Shown piece after piece: positions 1 through 10,442 of a stretch of 64,000 nt of DNA. Origin of the DNA: Paulinella micropora (taxonomy: Eukaryota; Cercozoa; Imbricatea; Euglyphida; Paulinellidae); contig WBZZ01003799.1 of assembly GCA_019918135.1 (NCBI GenBank), positions 61,001 to 125,000 on the forward strand, in the 5' to 3' direction. The translations under genes and the position numbers were made by a program. The notes beneath the pieces were generated by a model, which did no database searches, was not told the DNA's origin, and saw only the letters and a list, made by a program, of their open reading frames with translations. Within the stretch, counting starts at the first letter, position 1. Each line of letters starts with the position of its first letter.

Positions 1-51
1 AGGTGGTGCGGGCCGATTACGCAAATAATCAAACAAGCAGCACTCGCCATT

Positions 52-908
52 GTGTGTCATCGCGCCCTCCCGTACAAGTACCAAGACCCCCATCCACTTA
101 CCATCCTGTTAACAAACGATTGGCAAATCGGCTGGGACAAATGTTTCGAACCGACGCGCTCGACAGATGAGCAGCGGCATTTGCTAATGCTGCGGAGCCT
201 GTTGGTAGGGGCGTTGTGCTTAATAGACGCCCGAATGAACCCTGTGGTGCAGGTTTGTGATTACGAAGCCTGGCGCAATTATCGCTACTTTTTCTACAAC
301 CAGCAAGGCTTCTCCGGCACGTTGGTATTGACTGTCTCTACCGCCGTGGCACGGCTCCTAACTGCCGTGGCCATGCTACACGAGCTAGAGCCGAAATTTG
401 AACCTGCGCGTCGTCTTTGCCTCGTAGCGCTTGAGCTGGATTACGATGTAAAAAGTATATATTGCGTCGACGGACACAAGATAAGTGAGCAGGAGGCACA
501 AAAACTTTCGGCGGGCGCTGATATCTTTTTGTGCGGCATGATGGACCACTTGTTTGATTTGTACAAAGGCAAGACAGGTGGGCTGGTTCTGTGCGATTCT
601 AATGCTAGCACTGTGGTTAACTGCGCAGCAGTGGCAAAGCTGCAGGAAAAACTGCGAGCGGGTTGTCGTCCGTGCTGGGCTTCACCACAAATACACTTGA
701 ATTCCAAGTGCGGATGCAGTCGTCGCTAGCTCGGGTCCAGCCCAACGAAGGTTCGTGCACGGCGCACGCCGTCCTAATCGCGGCCAGGCTGGCCATAGCC
801 GGCATAGTACCAAACTCCGATTACTACGGCGACGCGTGGCTCCTGCTTGGTTCCGCGCTAGCTCTACGCTTTCGCAACCCTGGGAGCGTAAACGGATTCT
901 TTACTTGA
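52..908 (+). CDS. Unrecognised protein, reading frame shifts once
   Basis: The first frame is open from the ATG at 52 to 729. A second frame, open from about 663 to 908, carries on with similar protein-like composition, so one gene with a frameshift near 660-690 is likely. The C-terminal part contains a Cys-His pair (SCTAHAV) after a polar stretch, which faintly recalls papain-like active sites, but I cannot assign a family. The gene may begin before the window. Base composition is mixed and less GC-rich than its neighbours. The frame break could be a real mutation or an assembly indel. Confidence 0.4.
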
Positions 909-1028
909 GAGATCCCAAAGAAAATTAATATGAGAGAGCTAGGGCCGGACTGTATCTAATTTCAAAGTCTACTACCACCAACAAGAAACTTTTGCAAACA
1001 GTCAAAAAAAATTATAGCCAAGGAAAGC

Positions 1029-1034
1029 TTTATT
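1029..1034 (-). terminator. AATAAA 3'-end signal
   Basis: AATAAA on the minus strand lies 43 nt past the stop of the 1077-2273 gene. Similar AATAAA or ATTAAA motifs sit close behind several other genes in the GC-rich block: 3707 (+), 10233 (+), 10439 (-), about 14320 (-), 16446 (+), 18391 (-) and 19985 (+). This supports polymerase-II-style transcripts. Confidence 0.5.
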
Positions 1035-1076
1035 AAACAATTTTTTTTCAATCTTACTTTAACAACTGTTTTTTGT

Positions 1077-2273
1077 TCACTCGCTCGGCCTCAGCAAGGC
1101 GGCGTGGCCGTACACACGAAAGAGCCAGAAGCACATGGTCCCCGACGGCCGGTAGTCGATCAGGGACGCCCGCCAGCCCTCCCGGCCCAGCAGGGCGGCC
1201 AGTTCCGCGCCGTACACGGCCCGTGTCTGTTCCAGATCCCCCGCGTAGTACGTCAGCCTTTCCAGCGCGCCGCGCCCGCAGAACAGCGTCACCGCCAGCA
1301 GCGTGCCGGGCCTTGGGTCCAGGCGCGGCAGGAGCAGGCCCAGGCCGTGCAAGTTTCCGTGCAGCATGTCGCAGAAGTCCAGGTACGCCACGTCCCAGCG
1401 CGTCTCTGTGTTGGCGGTCTCCAGCAGCAGGTGCAACGAGCGGCGGTGCACGTGCACGCGTGGTAGCCGCTGTTGCTCGAGCGCGTCGCAGACGTCCGCG
1501 CAGAAGTTGGGCACATCTACCGAGACCCTCGCACCGCTCGCAAGCCCCGCTGCCCGTAGCGCGCGGCAGCTCGCGCCGTCGTGCCCGTCCAGTACCAGCG
1601 CCCGTATTCCGCCGGACCGCGTCTCCCCCAGCGCCTGCGTGTGGCGGCCGAGGGTAGCGTTGCAGAGTTCCTTGAACTTCTGGTCCCGCGCGCCGTTGAA
1701 CGTGTCAGTTGTGCGGGGCTTGGCGTGGCTCTGCCCGTCGAGAACTCGGGCGGCCGCACGTAGTTCTGCGTCGAACAGCGGCACGGGCGCGTACTGGCTC
1801 TTACCGTGCCAGCGGTCCTCGCCGCGGTAGATGATTTCGTCCCACAGCACTCCGTCGATCTCTCTGGCGCGCTTGCCCACTCGTGCGCGTGGTACCTCGC
1901 CCTTTGGAGCTTGCCGTCCAAGATTGCCCGCGAGACCAGCCCGCACCCGTACTCTACCTCCCACGCCAGAAACCAGGCGGCGCGGCTGTCGCTGGCCACT
2001 TCTTCGTCGTGCCACTGCACGCGCGCGCCCGCCACCTTTGCGGGCCTCGCGGACCGCGGTGGCGCGCGATTCGTACTCGGTGGGCCAGTACGACACCACC
2101 AAGACAGACCCCACGGGCGGGCCATCGCGCAGCTCGCGCAAGTCGAATCCGTGCGCCTTGGCCCTGCGCGTCTGCTTCGCGCATTCTCCTCTTGGCTGTC
2201 CGGTTGCTGGCTCGAACCCGTGCGCTGTGCGCCTGGTGTGCAGCTTCACTGTGGATGGACGATTGGCTTTCAT
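1077..2273 (-). CDS. Large GC-rich protein with possible Rossmann/methyltransferase-like C-terminal half
   Basis: A 398-codon frame is open. Residues about 215-340 show an alternating strand/helix pattern (RALVLDGHDGASCRAL, then WDVAYLDFCDML) that resembles a SAM-dependent methyltransferase fold with a motif-I-like glycine turn and a YLD motif. No diagnostic catalytic motif is visible, so this is inference. Between about 1870 and 2030 a different minus frame looks more protein-like (VQWHDEEVASDS). The natural protein may therefore cross frames twice there, with the displayed frame giving Arg-rich nonsense in residues about 80-140. An AATAAA lies just downstream. Confidence 0.45.
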   Translation of the reverse strand: MKANRPSTVKLHTRRTAHGFEPATGQPRGECAKQTRRAKAHGFDLRELRDGPPVGSVLVVSYWPTEYESRATAVREARKGGGRARAVARRRSGQRQPRRLVSGVGGRVRVRAGLAGNLGRQAPKGEVPRARVGKRAREIDGVLWDEIIYRGEDRWHGKSQYAPVPLFDAELRAAARVLDGQSHAKPRTTDTFNGARDQKFKELCNATLGRHTQALGETRSGGIRALVLDGHDGASCRALRAAGLASGARVSVDVPNFCADVCDALEQQRLPRVHVHRRSLHLLLETANTETRWDVAYLDFCDMLHGNLHGLGLLLPRLDPRPGTLLAVTLFCGRGALERLTYYAGDLEQTRAVYGAELAALLGREGWRASLIDYRPSGTMCFWLFRVYGHAALLRPSE

Positions 2274-2770
2274 GGCAAACTACACGCAAAAACAAACTTT
2301 CTGGGTGTCTTTGTTTTGGGCCTTGCCTTGTACTCTCCCCCACCCCCGTCTCTCCCTCTGGCCGGCCCCCCCCCCAAAAAAAGAAGTTCATGCGCGCGGG
2401 GCCCCCGGTGTGGTTTGTCAAGTGGACGGGGGGGGGGGGGGCCGAGGGTGGTTAGCCCTTGAAGGGAGAAAGCACCACGCGTCTTTTGTTGTGCAATCGT
2501 GCCACAAAAGAAAACCTACTTGTGGCCGCTGGCAGGCAATGTGTGTGTGTGTGTGTTTTGTGAATCGACTGTCGAGAGGCCCAAGCACTTTCCTGACTTG
2601 TTTGCTGGCTTGCTTGCCCTTTCTTGTTTCTTTTTTTTGTAGACAGTCTTTCATTTTCCCTGGTTTTTCTTTTTGTTGGCCCAGCGCATGCACACGAGGT
2701 CAGGTTGAGCTCTCGCAAAGGGCGAACCCAAGAAAAAGCCGCGCCGCGGGCCACGCCGCCGCCGGAGATC

Positions 2771-3589
2771 ATGCCACCGTGCGAGGAGCTGCGCGCCAAC
2801 GTCGTGCCGCTGTGGGAAGCACACAATCACCACACGTACCCGCTTGATCTCGTCCTGGCCGCGCTGGCAGGCGACGGAGCCGCAAACCGTGACCAATTCC
2901 GCCTGCTCGACAAACGGGAAAAGCGCGTAGTGGCCTGGTGCGAGGCCGCCGCCGAGTGTAACCTGCCCTACTGCCAAAACCGCAGGGACGGCGGCGAGTA
3001 CGTCGAGGAACAGGGCGAAGAAGAAGAAGAAGAAGAAGAAGAAGAAGAAGAAGAAGAAGAAGAAGAAGAAGAAGAAGAAGAGGAGGAAGAAGAAGAAGAA
3101 GAGGAAGAGGACGAAGATGAAGAGGACGAAGATGAAGAGGACGAAGATAGCTCCTCGCACGGCGGCAACAAAAAGGACGGAGGGAACGGCGGCGACAAAC
3201 GGGACGGAGAGAACGGCGGCGACCTTGCTAGGCCCGCGTGCCTGCGCGAGAGGCTGGACTCCTCGCACCGGAGCCATTGCCTCTGCGGTGAGGGCATCAG
3301 TGACTTATCCGTGCTTGAACACATGCCCAGCGGACGTGTCTTCTTTGTCGGCAACCTGTGCGCGCGCAAATTCGGGCGCAAACCACGGCCGGCAGTGCCG
3401 GCAGTGCCACAGCGCAAGCGCCGCCGCCTGCCGACAGCGGCGACGGCGGAGTTGTCTTCCTCGCTGGCAGAGGGTGTCAGGCAGCTGGAGGAGCGCTCGG
3501 AAGACAACTCTGCGATCCGGCGGCTGGGGCTGGTCCTGCAGGCGCTGGGCCTGCTCGGAGAAGCGTTGGCCCAAGCAGTGGAACCTTGA
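2771..3589 (+). CDS. CxCG zinc-finger protein with long acidic tract
   Basis: The start is the ATG at 2771 (MPPCEELRANVV). An upstream open stretch exists, but it runs through T-rich sequence and is unlikely to be coding. A polyglutamate/aspartate tract (about residues 83-128) comes from a GAA/GAG microsatellite at 3018-3147. The C-terminal third carries a compact Cys/His cluster (HCLCGEGISDL, then VGNLCARKFGRK). The pattern C-x-C-G...H...G...VGN-x-C-x-x-K-F is common in small zinc-finger proteins of large eukaryotic DNA viruses. The gene ends in a helical segment, and AATAAA follows at 3707. Its function is unknown; a DNA- or RNA-binding role is only a guess. Confidence 0.6.
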   Translation: MPPCEELRANVVPLWEAHNHHTYPLDLVLAALAGDGAANRDQFRLLDKREKRVVAWCEAAAECNLPYCQNRRDGGEYVEEQGEEEEEEEEEEEEEEEEEEEEEEEEEEEEEEEDEDEEDEDEEDEDSSSHGGNKKDGGNGGDKRDGENGGDLARPACLRERLDSSHRSHCLCGEGISDLSVLEHMPSGRVFFVGNLCARKFGRKPRPAVPAVPQRKRRRLPTAATAELSSSLAEGVRQLEERSEDNSAIRRLGLVLQALGLLGEALAQAVEP

Positions 3590-4005
3590 CACACACACGC
3601 CAACACCCCCCCCCCCCCCCCCCGACGTTCCCCACCCTCCCCGTTCCCCCGTCCCCCCGGCGTTCCCATTTCCCCGGAAAAGAAAAGAAAAAGAAGGCGG
3701 GCAGGAAATAAATAGAAAATGACACGGGAAAAGGCAGGGAGAGACAGCAAAGACACTGTGTGCGCCCCATACCCCCCCCCCCAAAAAGAAAGGAAACAAG
3801 TCCCGGAGTTTCATCCTCGGGGGCGGGACCAGGAGGGGGGGAGGGGAGAGAGAGAAAGAGGGGGTTTTGAGAGAGAAAAAGAAACCGGGCCTCTGGTGTG
3901 GCATTCAATAAAAAAAAGCAAAAACAAAGGTGGCTTGCTGGGCAGATGCAAGGATTTTTTATAAAAAAAGCTCTCTTCCGGTCACAGACAAAAAAAAGAA
4001 AGACT
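3590..4005. other. Intergenic, C-rich and purine-rich low complexity
   Basis: No gene is recognised. The stretch contains a 16-nt C run, a second C run near 3771, a G/A-rich tract near 3830-3890 and the AATAAA at 3707 that serves the zinc-finger gene. Confidence 0.6.
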
Positions 4006-5005
4006 ATGTTTACAAGGAAAACCTCGCGTCGTCGGGGTTACAGCCAAGTGTCTACAGGAAGTAAAGGCACGGGACCATCAGACACGGACCGTCAAAAGAC
4101 ATCCCAGTTCGTCTGCGATGTTCTGGGTAAGTGATTTAGGACCTGGCTGTAGGAGCTCGCGTACTTCGCCAGGAGGAACCCCGTGTCGCTGTCACTGTCG
4201 CGCATCGCTTTCGTGGGCATCTACACTGCCATAACTCACTTCGCTGTACCTGAGGGACAGCCTGCACATACCCGGCATCAGCCCGACGGTGCCGAGCAGC
4301 ATCCTGACGGCGGTTACTTTCTTTACTAGTTCGGTGTACGCCCGGGCCGAATCCCGCCGGACCCAGAACATCCGCGAATTCAACATGTTGCTCCAGGCGT
4401 TGATGTCCCTAGCCCTAGCTATGCACTACCGTCTGGGCGGAACGCAGGTGACGCAACCTGTAAGTAATTCCCAACCCGAGCCCGTACCGGACAAGAGCGA
4501 TCCACTAGTACCAGGAAAGAAGAAGAACAAACCGCCACCAGAAAAAAGCGAAAGTGTCACGCCCACCAGTGGACCGCCGGTCACAGAGAACAAAACGCCA
4601 GGCACATAAAGTCAGGGGTCTCATTGAGCGGCTTAAGCGGATCCTGGACATCCACGTCCAGGCGGGCGAGAAGGGCCGGATCCTGAACACGCACGCCAAG
4701 GCGTGCGAGAAGGGCGGGACCGTGTGCAGTCAGACGTGCCAACCGGACATTCAGTGCGTGCACACTTCGGCGTGCCCTCTTGAGGTAGCTTGCTGAAAAT
4801 CAACGAGAGCGACTGCATCCGGACCGCGATGCTTAGTGCGCAGCTACAGCTGTCGCGTTTGCGTTTCGAAGTGTCTGAGCTGTCCGGTAATCAAGCTTGC
4901 TACTTCGAGCCCCTGCTGTTAGAGCTGGAACAGTCCGTGCGCCGGGTGTCGGGGCACTACGTGCCCGAGATCTCGCGCCATCGATCCCTCCAGCCGATTC
5001 CGTGA
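4006..5005 (+). CDS. Unrecognised gene in several frames
   Basis: Four consecutive open pieces (4006-4134, about 4240-4609, about 4590-4796, 4790-5005) sit in different plus frames, each with plausible composition. In order they give a basic N-terminus, a hydrophobic stretch (ILTAVTFFTSSVYA), a Pro/Lys-rich linker, a Cys-rich part and an amphipathic helical C-terminus (QLQLSRLRFEVSELSG). They may be one membrane-associated protein broken by frameshifts, or several small proteins. No family is recognised. Confidence 0.25.
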
Positions 5006-5463
5006 TGGCCCACACAAAGACCGACGAGAAGCAGGTGGCCAGGACGAAGATGTAACCCTGCGTGGTCGGGATGTGGGCAAAGGGCAAGTAGATAGTCCAG
5101 GCCCGGACCGAAGTGTAGGCAAAAATAGTCACGACGCGCATTTACGCCCAAGAGGAGACCGTCAGCGACCACGACGTTCAGGGGTCGGTCAATTATACCA
5201 CAAATGTCTTGAACAGAATCCAAGCTGCCTTCCCAGAGTAGTAACCAAAGGAAAAATGACACCGGGGGGGGGGGGGGGGAAGGGGTCAGGTAGTAAGGTT
5301 TGACAACAACGGTGAGTCTTTAATTTTTTTTAAAAAACTGAGTGCGGAAATCTCGGGGGCCCCCTTAGTACTTCTTCGTCTCTAAAGGAGGGAGAGTGGA
5401 AGGGAGAGGGGCGCGGAGAGAGAGAGGAAGGGACATGTCGGTAAAAAGCTCCTTTCGTTTAAG

Positions 5464-5794
5464 TCACTGTGAGCGTGGAGCACCCGGCTGGCCCGGGGCT
5501 AGCGACGAGAGATCCAGCGGGTGGTTGTCTAGGTTCGCTATTTTGGCTTCCAAGGTATTCAACCGCTGGGACAGATTTTCAGGCAGGCGCAGTTCTTGCA
5601 ACGTCTGGCGTAACAGCATTAGGCTGTTCGAGACCTCCTAAAGTCTGGCAAAAAGATTTTGCATCATGGCGTCCGTGAGAATAGGTCTGGCCCTGGGCCG
5701 CTACGACGGGCGCAGCGGGCGCAGCGGGCGGATTGTGAGTTGGGTCGTAAACTTCTAGGGCCCCGGTCCTAAACTTTGACGCGTAGTCTGCCAT
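5464..5794 (-). CDS. Short coiled-coil protein, frame broken
   Basis: The ATG at 5794 opens MADYASKFRTGALEVYD, followed by a Pro/Ala linker. The frame then appears to shift near 5690 into a helical leucine-rich stretch (LRQTLQELRLPENLSQRL) that ends at the TGA at 5464. One TAG lies inside the second frame at about 5639. Total length is about 110 residues. It resembles a small oligomerising virion or scaffold protein, but no family is recognised. Confidence 0.35.
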
Positions 5795-6610
5795 TGGTCT
5801 TGTGTTCAGGCCGAGAGGTGGCGATCCCCACAATAAAAGACCAAAAACAAAAAAATAAGAAGAAGACACCAAAACACGAAATTGCGTGCCAGTATTTTTT
5901 TTTTTTAGGTCAGGGAATGGCGGGGAGGGCGGAGGGGGGGGGCGGGGATCGTAGATCTCGGGCGAGAGGGGGGGGGGGCCCGGAAGATCTGTGGATATTT
6001 GAAGAAGTGGGGGGGGGCCGGAGGGGTGTGCAAAAAAGAAAGAAAGTGAGGAGGGAGGGAAGGAGCGAGGGGGGGGGGGGGGCGATGGTACTTCATCTTG
6101 TTTTTTTTTTCCCAACAGGATTTCTACGGGAAGATGAATGTCTGAGCGCGCTGCGGAGGGGAAAGGGTTTTAGGTGGGGGGGGGGGGGGAAGGGGGGGGA
6201 GATTTTTTACGCGCAGGGCCTACAAGGCAGTGCCACCCCTCGCCCTCCCCTCCTCCTCCTCACACCACGCACCTGCCCCGTGGCCCCCCCCTCCCCCAAT
6301 CGTAGGGGGGGGGGGCCAAGACCCGAAGCAGACAAAGAACAAAAAAAAGTTGGGGGGGGGGGGGGGGGTGGTGGAGGGGCAGAATGAAGGGGGAGGAACA
6401 AATGTTCCTTTCGTGTGGGGGTAAAGGGGTGTGTGTGTGAGAAAATTGTGGGCGTGAGGCCAAAAGAGAGCAGCTGCATTTCGAGCTTTTTTGCTATCAG
6501 TCACAACTTCCTCTGTCTACCCCCGTTATCCCTTCCTCTTTTTTTTGTGGTGCCCTTGGCTTTGATCTTTTCAATTTGTTGTTTGATTTTTTTTGCTGCA
6601 CCCTCTTTCG
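5795..6610. other. Intergenic, G-run-rich low complexity
   Basis: No convincing gene is present. The stretch is dominated by long G runs (near 5935, 5969, 6069, 6177, 6306, 6351) and G/A-rich DNA. The ORFs here are shadows made of Pro or Gly runs. Confidence 0.6.
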
Positions 6611-7599
6611 TCATGATTTGAGTCCGAAATGCACCTGGTCTGAGCCCTTGGATCCCTCTTTTTTTATGTTTGGCGGATCCCATTTATATTCGCAGAGGAT
6701 CAGGTCATATTGACGAATCTGTTTCGTAGGCAATACTTCTAGTGTAAAGTAGTTGTCCAGCCACACGATCTGCGCGTTCCAGTCTTTGCTGGCGCTGCTG
6801 GTAAGCGCGCAATGGGCGAGATAGTCGACATCTAGACAATCTGTGGTTCCGTAGGGCGTGCCGAGCAGGTCGGGCTGATTTGTTTTGTCTATGTAAAAAA
6901 ACTCATGATGTTCACGCTCGTTTTTACCTGGTCTTTGCATCAATGTCTCTTTCTCCCTTTTCCACAAATCCCGGCGGCGTTTCTGAGTCATTTGAAATAG
7001 CGCCGTATCAAACCGGCACAACGCCGCGTTGTAGTCCTTCACAATAGATGGGCCAGGCGCTTTGAAATCGCAATTGGGCTACTAGCGCAAAGCCGTACGG
7101 CGGAAAACGCACTACAAACAGTCTTTCGTTCGCCGCCACGACGACCCAAGGAAATTCCTCTTTTTGGTCATGGTTTCTGTACCAGTCTATTTGCACGCGT
7201 TCTTGGAACTGGCTGAAAATCTCATTCGGTAAAACTTTGCTAACTGGCTCAATTACATCTTCCTTTAAGGACTTTAGGTTTGTTGCAATGTTGCTTTTTT
7301 TGCCTGCTTTAGCACTGTTCGCAACCGTGAACAGGAGCGTGTGGCTCTCCCAAAAGGGTTGGTGTTTTTTTCCAAAATTGAATGTTTCCCCGCGCCATCG
7401 TATATATTTGCAGATAGTCCTGAAACATAAGCGGGAGGCCAGTGATGGCGACAAACACTGTAGTTACATTTTGTAGCTTTTCTTCCTCTTTTTCCAGGCC
7501 TGTCAACAAATTAACGTCTTTTCGTAAATTTCCGCAGCTAGGGATAACGAGAAGGCATCTGTCTTCAACTGGTATGTCTTCGCCGCCAAAGCAAACCAC
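6611..7599 (-). CDS. Unrecognised protein in three minus-strand frames
   Basis: Three overlapping minus frames (7599-7309, 7454-7008, 7042-6611) join into one protein of about 330 residues, with frame changes near 7310-7330 and 7030-7060. The composition is balanced (for example YTMARGNIQFWKK, ERVQIDWYRNHDQKEEFP, DYLAHCALTSSASKDWNAQ), and the region is less GC-rich than its neighbours. No ATG is visible at the 5' end, where the frame opens near 7640. No domain is recognised. The coherent composition across frames suggests one recently intact gene or assembly indels. Confidence 0.4.
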
Positions 7600-7830
7600 C
7601 CAACCCTCACGGGAATCATCACACTGACCTTTAAATTAAAATCCGCACGAGTATACCGCATGGACCTTTATGTCGTCCCCGGTTACCACGGGTCAATATT
7701 ACTATCGTATGACCAATTGGCTACGATGGGGGCTGTGATTGATTGCGCCGCACGGCGCTCCTTGCACTGCATGGTCTGCTCAGTGTCGCGGCACCACACG
7801 ATTTTCACTTTTTTTTATAGTGCCAGGTAG
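7535..7830 (+). pseudogene. Retropepsin-like fragment
   Basis: A plus-strand frame is open from about 7533 to a TAG at 7828. It contains DLYVVPGYHGSILLSYDQ followed by LATMGAVIDCAARR. This matches the C-terminal half of Ty3/gypsy-type aspartic proteases (flap-distal strands and the ILLG-D-L...GAVID block). The N-terminal half with the catalytic D-T/S-G is not found upstream in any plus frame. It is probably a relic of a retroelement or of a captured retropepsin domain. Confidence 0.35.
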
Positions 7831-8003
7831 CTGTCCGGTAAACTCTGTTCTAGGCGCGTCAGCTCTTCATTGAAATCGTTGTTGTTTAGCAGCAAGACGA
7901 GCTGCGAGGCTTTGTTCCTGTGCTGCAGATCGACTAGCTCAAGGCTCAGATCTACCCTTTTGCGCTCGGGCACAAAGCCCGTTTCGTGCTCGTGAAATTT
8001 CAT
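7815..8003 (-). CDS. Small amphipathic protein, 62 residues
   Basis: An uninterrupted ATG-to-stop frame encodes Glu/Leu/Asn-rich helices (LVLLLNNNDFNEELTRLEQS). No family is recognised. Its 3' end overlaps the retropepsin-like frame on the opposite strand. The DNA just upstream (8035-8300) is duplicated at 18.07 kb. Confidence 0.3.
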   Translation of the reverse strand: MKFHEHETGFVPERKRVDLSLELVDLQHRNKASQLVLLLNNNDFNEELTRLEQSLPDSYLAL

Positions 8004-8034
8004 GTCAGTAAAGATTTATTAACAAAAGAATCAC

Positions 8035-8300
8035 GGATTGGATTTGAAATCTTGATTCTGAAAATTCAGAGATTCCTACAGTGGGGGAGGGAGGGGACGG
8101 AGGAGGGGTGGGAGAGGCAACACGCGGCTGACCCCCCACCTCCTCCCCTCACCCCAGAAGCAATCGAGGCAAAAACACTAAACCCCAACCTAAATTTTCG
8201 GGCCTGTGTTAAGATTAGTCCTGCTGGCCCAAAGCTAAGCAGTCGTAAGAGGATGTTTGAGACTGGCGTTCATGTTGCGTTTGTGCTGGATGGCGCGCGC
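8035..8300 (+). repeat. Direct duplication, copy 1 (partner at 18085-18345)
   Basis: Blocks such as CTTGATTCTGAAAATTCAGA, AATCGAGGCAAAAACACTAA, TTTTCGGGCCTGTGTTA and GCAGTCGTAAGAGGATGTT recur in the same order and orientation at 18.09-18.34 kb. Indels fall mainly in homopolymer and C-rich parts. Confidence 0.7.
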
Positions 8301-8451
8301 CACAGGCAGAAGGTCTGGCGGCCCCAATGTCCGGGGCACAGCGCCCCCCGCCTTGCGTGCATGTAGCTACTTTACAACCTTTCTCCTGGCAACCGCCCGT
8401 TGCCCTCTTAGCCGGCTCCCCCCCCTACACTCTCTCTACCCCTTACTGTGC

Positions 8452-8516
8452 TCCATTGTGCTCAATTGCGCCCAATTGTGCTCAATTGTGCTCAATTGTG
8501 CTCAATTGTGCTCAAA
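8452..8516 (+). repeat. 11-bp minisatellite (TTGTGCTCAAT)n
   Basis: About six tandem copies of an 11-bp unit, slightly variable at the left end (CATTGTGCTCA, CGCCCAATTG). On the other strand the unit reads TTGAGCACAAT. This is close to the 11-bp unit of the larger array at 16.92-17.09 kb. Confidence 0.8.
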
Positions 8517-8912
8517 GTGAAACCAAAATTTCAGGCACAGTGTGTGTGGGGGGGGGGGGGCGGATCTTTTTTTTGGCCCGCAACACGCGCATACACACAC
8601 ACACATACTACGACAGGCATTTTACACAAAACGACATCTTCTACACACTACACACAAGCCAAAAAAAAAAGAAACACATTTTCTACACACGCACAACAAC
8701 ATCACGCACACCTTCTACCCCACAACAAACATCACACACACACACGCACAAAAGACGTGTACACAGCAAAAACAAGAAAACACCTCCTACACACATTCAA
8801 CAGATACACACACACACACATTCCCAAACCCTCCCTCCCCCCCACGTTCCCATTTTTAAAAAATTCTCTGCCTGCTTCGTTTGTGTGTGTGGCTGCTCCT
8901 AGAATACAAAGC
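8517..8912. other. Intergenic (CA)n-rich stretch
   Basis: A G run at 8548-8560 is followed by degenerate CA/ACAC repeats at 8580-8822. The long ORFs here are frames through the repeat. No gene is seen before the ATG at 8913. Confidence 0.6.
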
Positions 8913-10096
8913 ATGAAACCCTCCGCTGCACACCTGCCTTTTCTTCTCCCAGACGATAAGCGCTTGGTATCTTCGGAGGTAAAGTCAGTGCAGTCCTTGT
9001 TGAAATCTCTGCAGCAAGCTGCGGCTGCCAACCAGGCCGCCTGCCTCGAAGTGGTGGTTGCTTGGAAGCCAGATCTCCTCCCAGCAGATCTCCCGCCGAC
9101 GCCGCACCCTTCGCACCTCTGGTTCGACGAACTGGAGGCGGGCCTCCAGATTTTTCTTGGCCAAGAATTTTACCTGAACTTGTTCCGCTTCGCGGCCGCG
9201 ACCGGCCTCCGCAACTCTGTCCTGCTGCGTCTGCCTACTGCCGAGCTCTTCCCGTACGTTTCGTCGCCGGCGCTCGTCGAGGCGCTGCGCGGGCTCGGCG
9301 GACGCCGCGCGCTGAGCGCCCTGCGGGCGTTCTTAAGGGAACCGCTGGACCGCAGGCTCGCCGAGGACTGCCCCTTGATCACCGGCTGTGTAGTCGGCGA
9401 CTCGCCCTGCCGGAACAGGTTGTGCGCTAGGCTGACCCCGACCGAGTTCCTAGCGCAATTCTTAGCAGCGGACGGTACCTTCGACGCTGGCGCCCTCCGC
9501 CAGGAGCTGGAGCTGCACGGTCCAGTCATTATTTGTACCGAGGGCGCGCACTACTGGCAAGTCCAGCCGCACCCCGCGTCACCCCGCCACATACCCTTTG
9601 AAATTTTGTACCAACTGCACAGACAACGGGGCATCAACCTGCGGAGGTTTCGAACATGTCGGGACTGGCTTTTCGACCAGGACGAGCCCAGGCCCGCCGC
9701 TTACGGCCTGCCGCTGCGCGCGCGCTACTGGTTTGCCAAGGCCTGGCTCGAAGCACGCGACAGGCAGGTGGCCCTGGGCTTTCTGTCTATTTCGGACCCC
9801 GCGACCAGCTCACTGGGCGCGCCCCCGACGCCGGTACAGCTGCGCCAGATCCTGCTGGAGGCTGGCTGCGCGACGACCCCAAGCCGGAGGAGGGGGAGCT
9901 GCAAGAGTACAAGCGCGCGCGCGAGGGGGTACCCGCTCTAGAGCGCCTGCTGCGTCCGCTGAGCAATGACATTCGGGAGCGAGCCTCTGCGCTGTCCGCG
10001 ACGTGGGTCCCGCTTTTGCTAGATGACTGCCTGCGGCGCGCCCTCAAGCATGTCCTGGGCTTCGTGCTGAATCTAGCCGACCGGGCGCGGCCATAG
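8913..10096 (+). CDS. Large unrecognised helical protein, one frameshift
   Basis: I chose the ATG at 8913 (MKPSAAHLPFLLP) because everything upstream in this frame is CA-repeat. The frame is open to 9941. A second frame then carries a sensible C-terminus (for example LLRPLSNDIRERASALSATW) to 10096, so a frameshift near 9860-9890 is likely. The protein would be about 390 residues, helical and Leu/Ala-rich, with conserved-looking segments (FYLNLFRFAAATG, GPVIICTEGAHYWQVQP). AATAAA follows at 10233. No domain is recognised. Confidence 0.45.
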
Positions 10097-10442
10097 AGTG
10101 CGAGGTCGCCAAGTACGAGGACGGGCAGCGCAACAAGCGCCGCCGTACTACTACTAGCTGCTAGCAACAGCGTAGTGCGTGCAGTATCGATTCGTTTGTT
10201 GCAGTTAGTTACAGGCCGTTTCAAAGTTTTTTAATAAAAAATTGCTACGTATCAAATCAAAATTTTGTTTGATCCTTACAGTGTTTTCCCAACTTTTTTT
10301 AGTTCGTTAATCACCATCCAAAAAAAGAAAAAGAAAAAAAAAGAAAGGGGAAGTGGGGGGGGGGGGCAAGAAAGAGGCAGTAGTCAGGGGCGGGTGCTGC
10401 CTCCCTGCTAGCTCCCTTCCTCTGATTTCTCTCTGTTTTTTA
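10097..10442. other. Convergent intergenic region with 3' signals
   Basis: This holds the 3' flanks of the converging 8913-10096 (+) and 10443-11880 (-) genes: AATAAA at 10233 (+), AATAAA on the minus strand overlapping the stop codon near 10443, an A-rich tract and a G run near 10360. Confidence 0.55.

Noticed and set aside
1073-1830. Plus-strand Arg/Ala/Pro-rich ORFs
   Set aside because: Antisense shadows of the 1077-2273 minus gene in very GC-rich DNA.
2651-3277. Minus-strand ORF with a poly-Phe run
   Set aside because: Shadow of the GAA/GAG acidic tract of the zinc-finger gene on the plus strand.
4833-5141. Minus-strand ORF with hydrophobic segments near 5.0 kb
   Set aside because: Overlaps the plus-strand helical frame. 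Neither strand has a recognisable motif, so I could not support a second gene.
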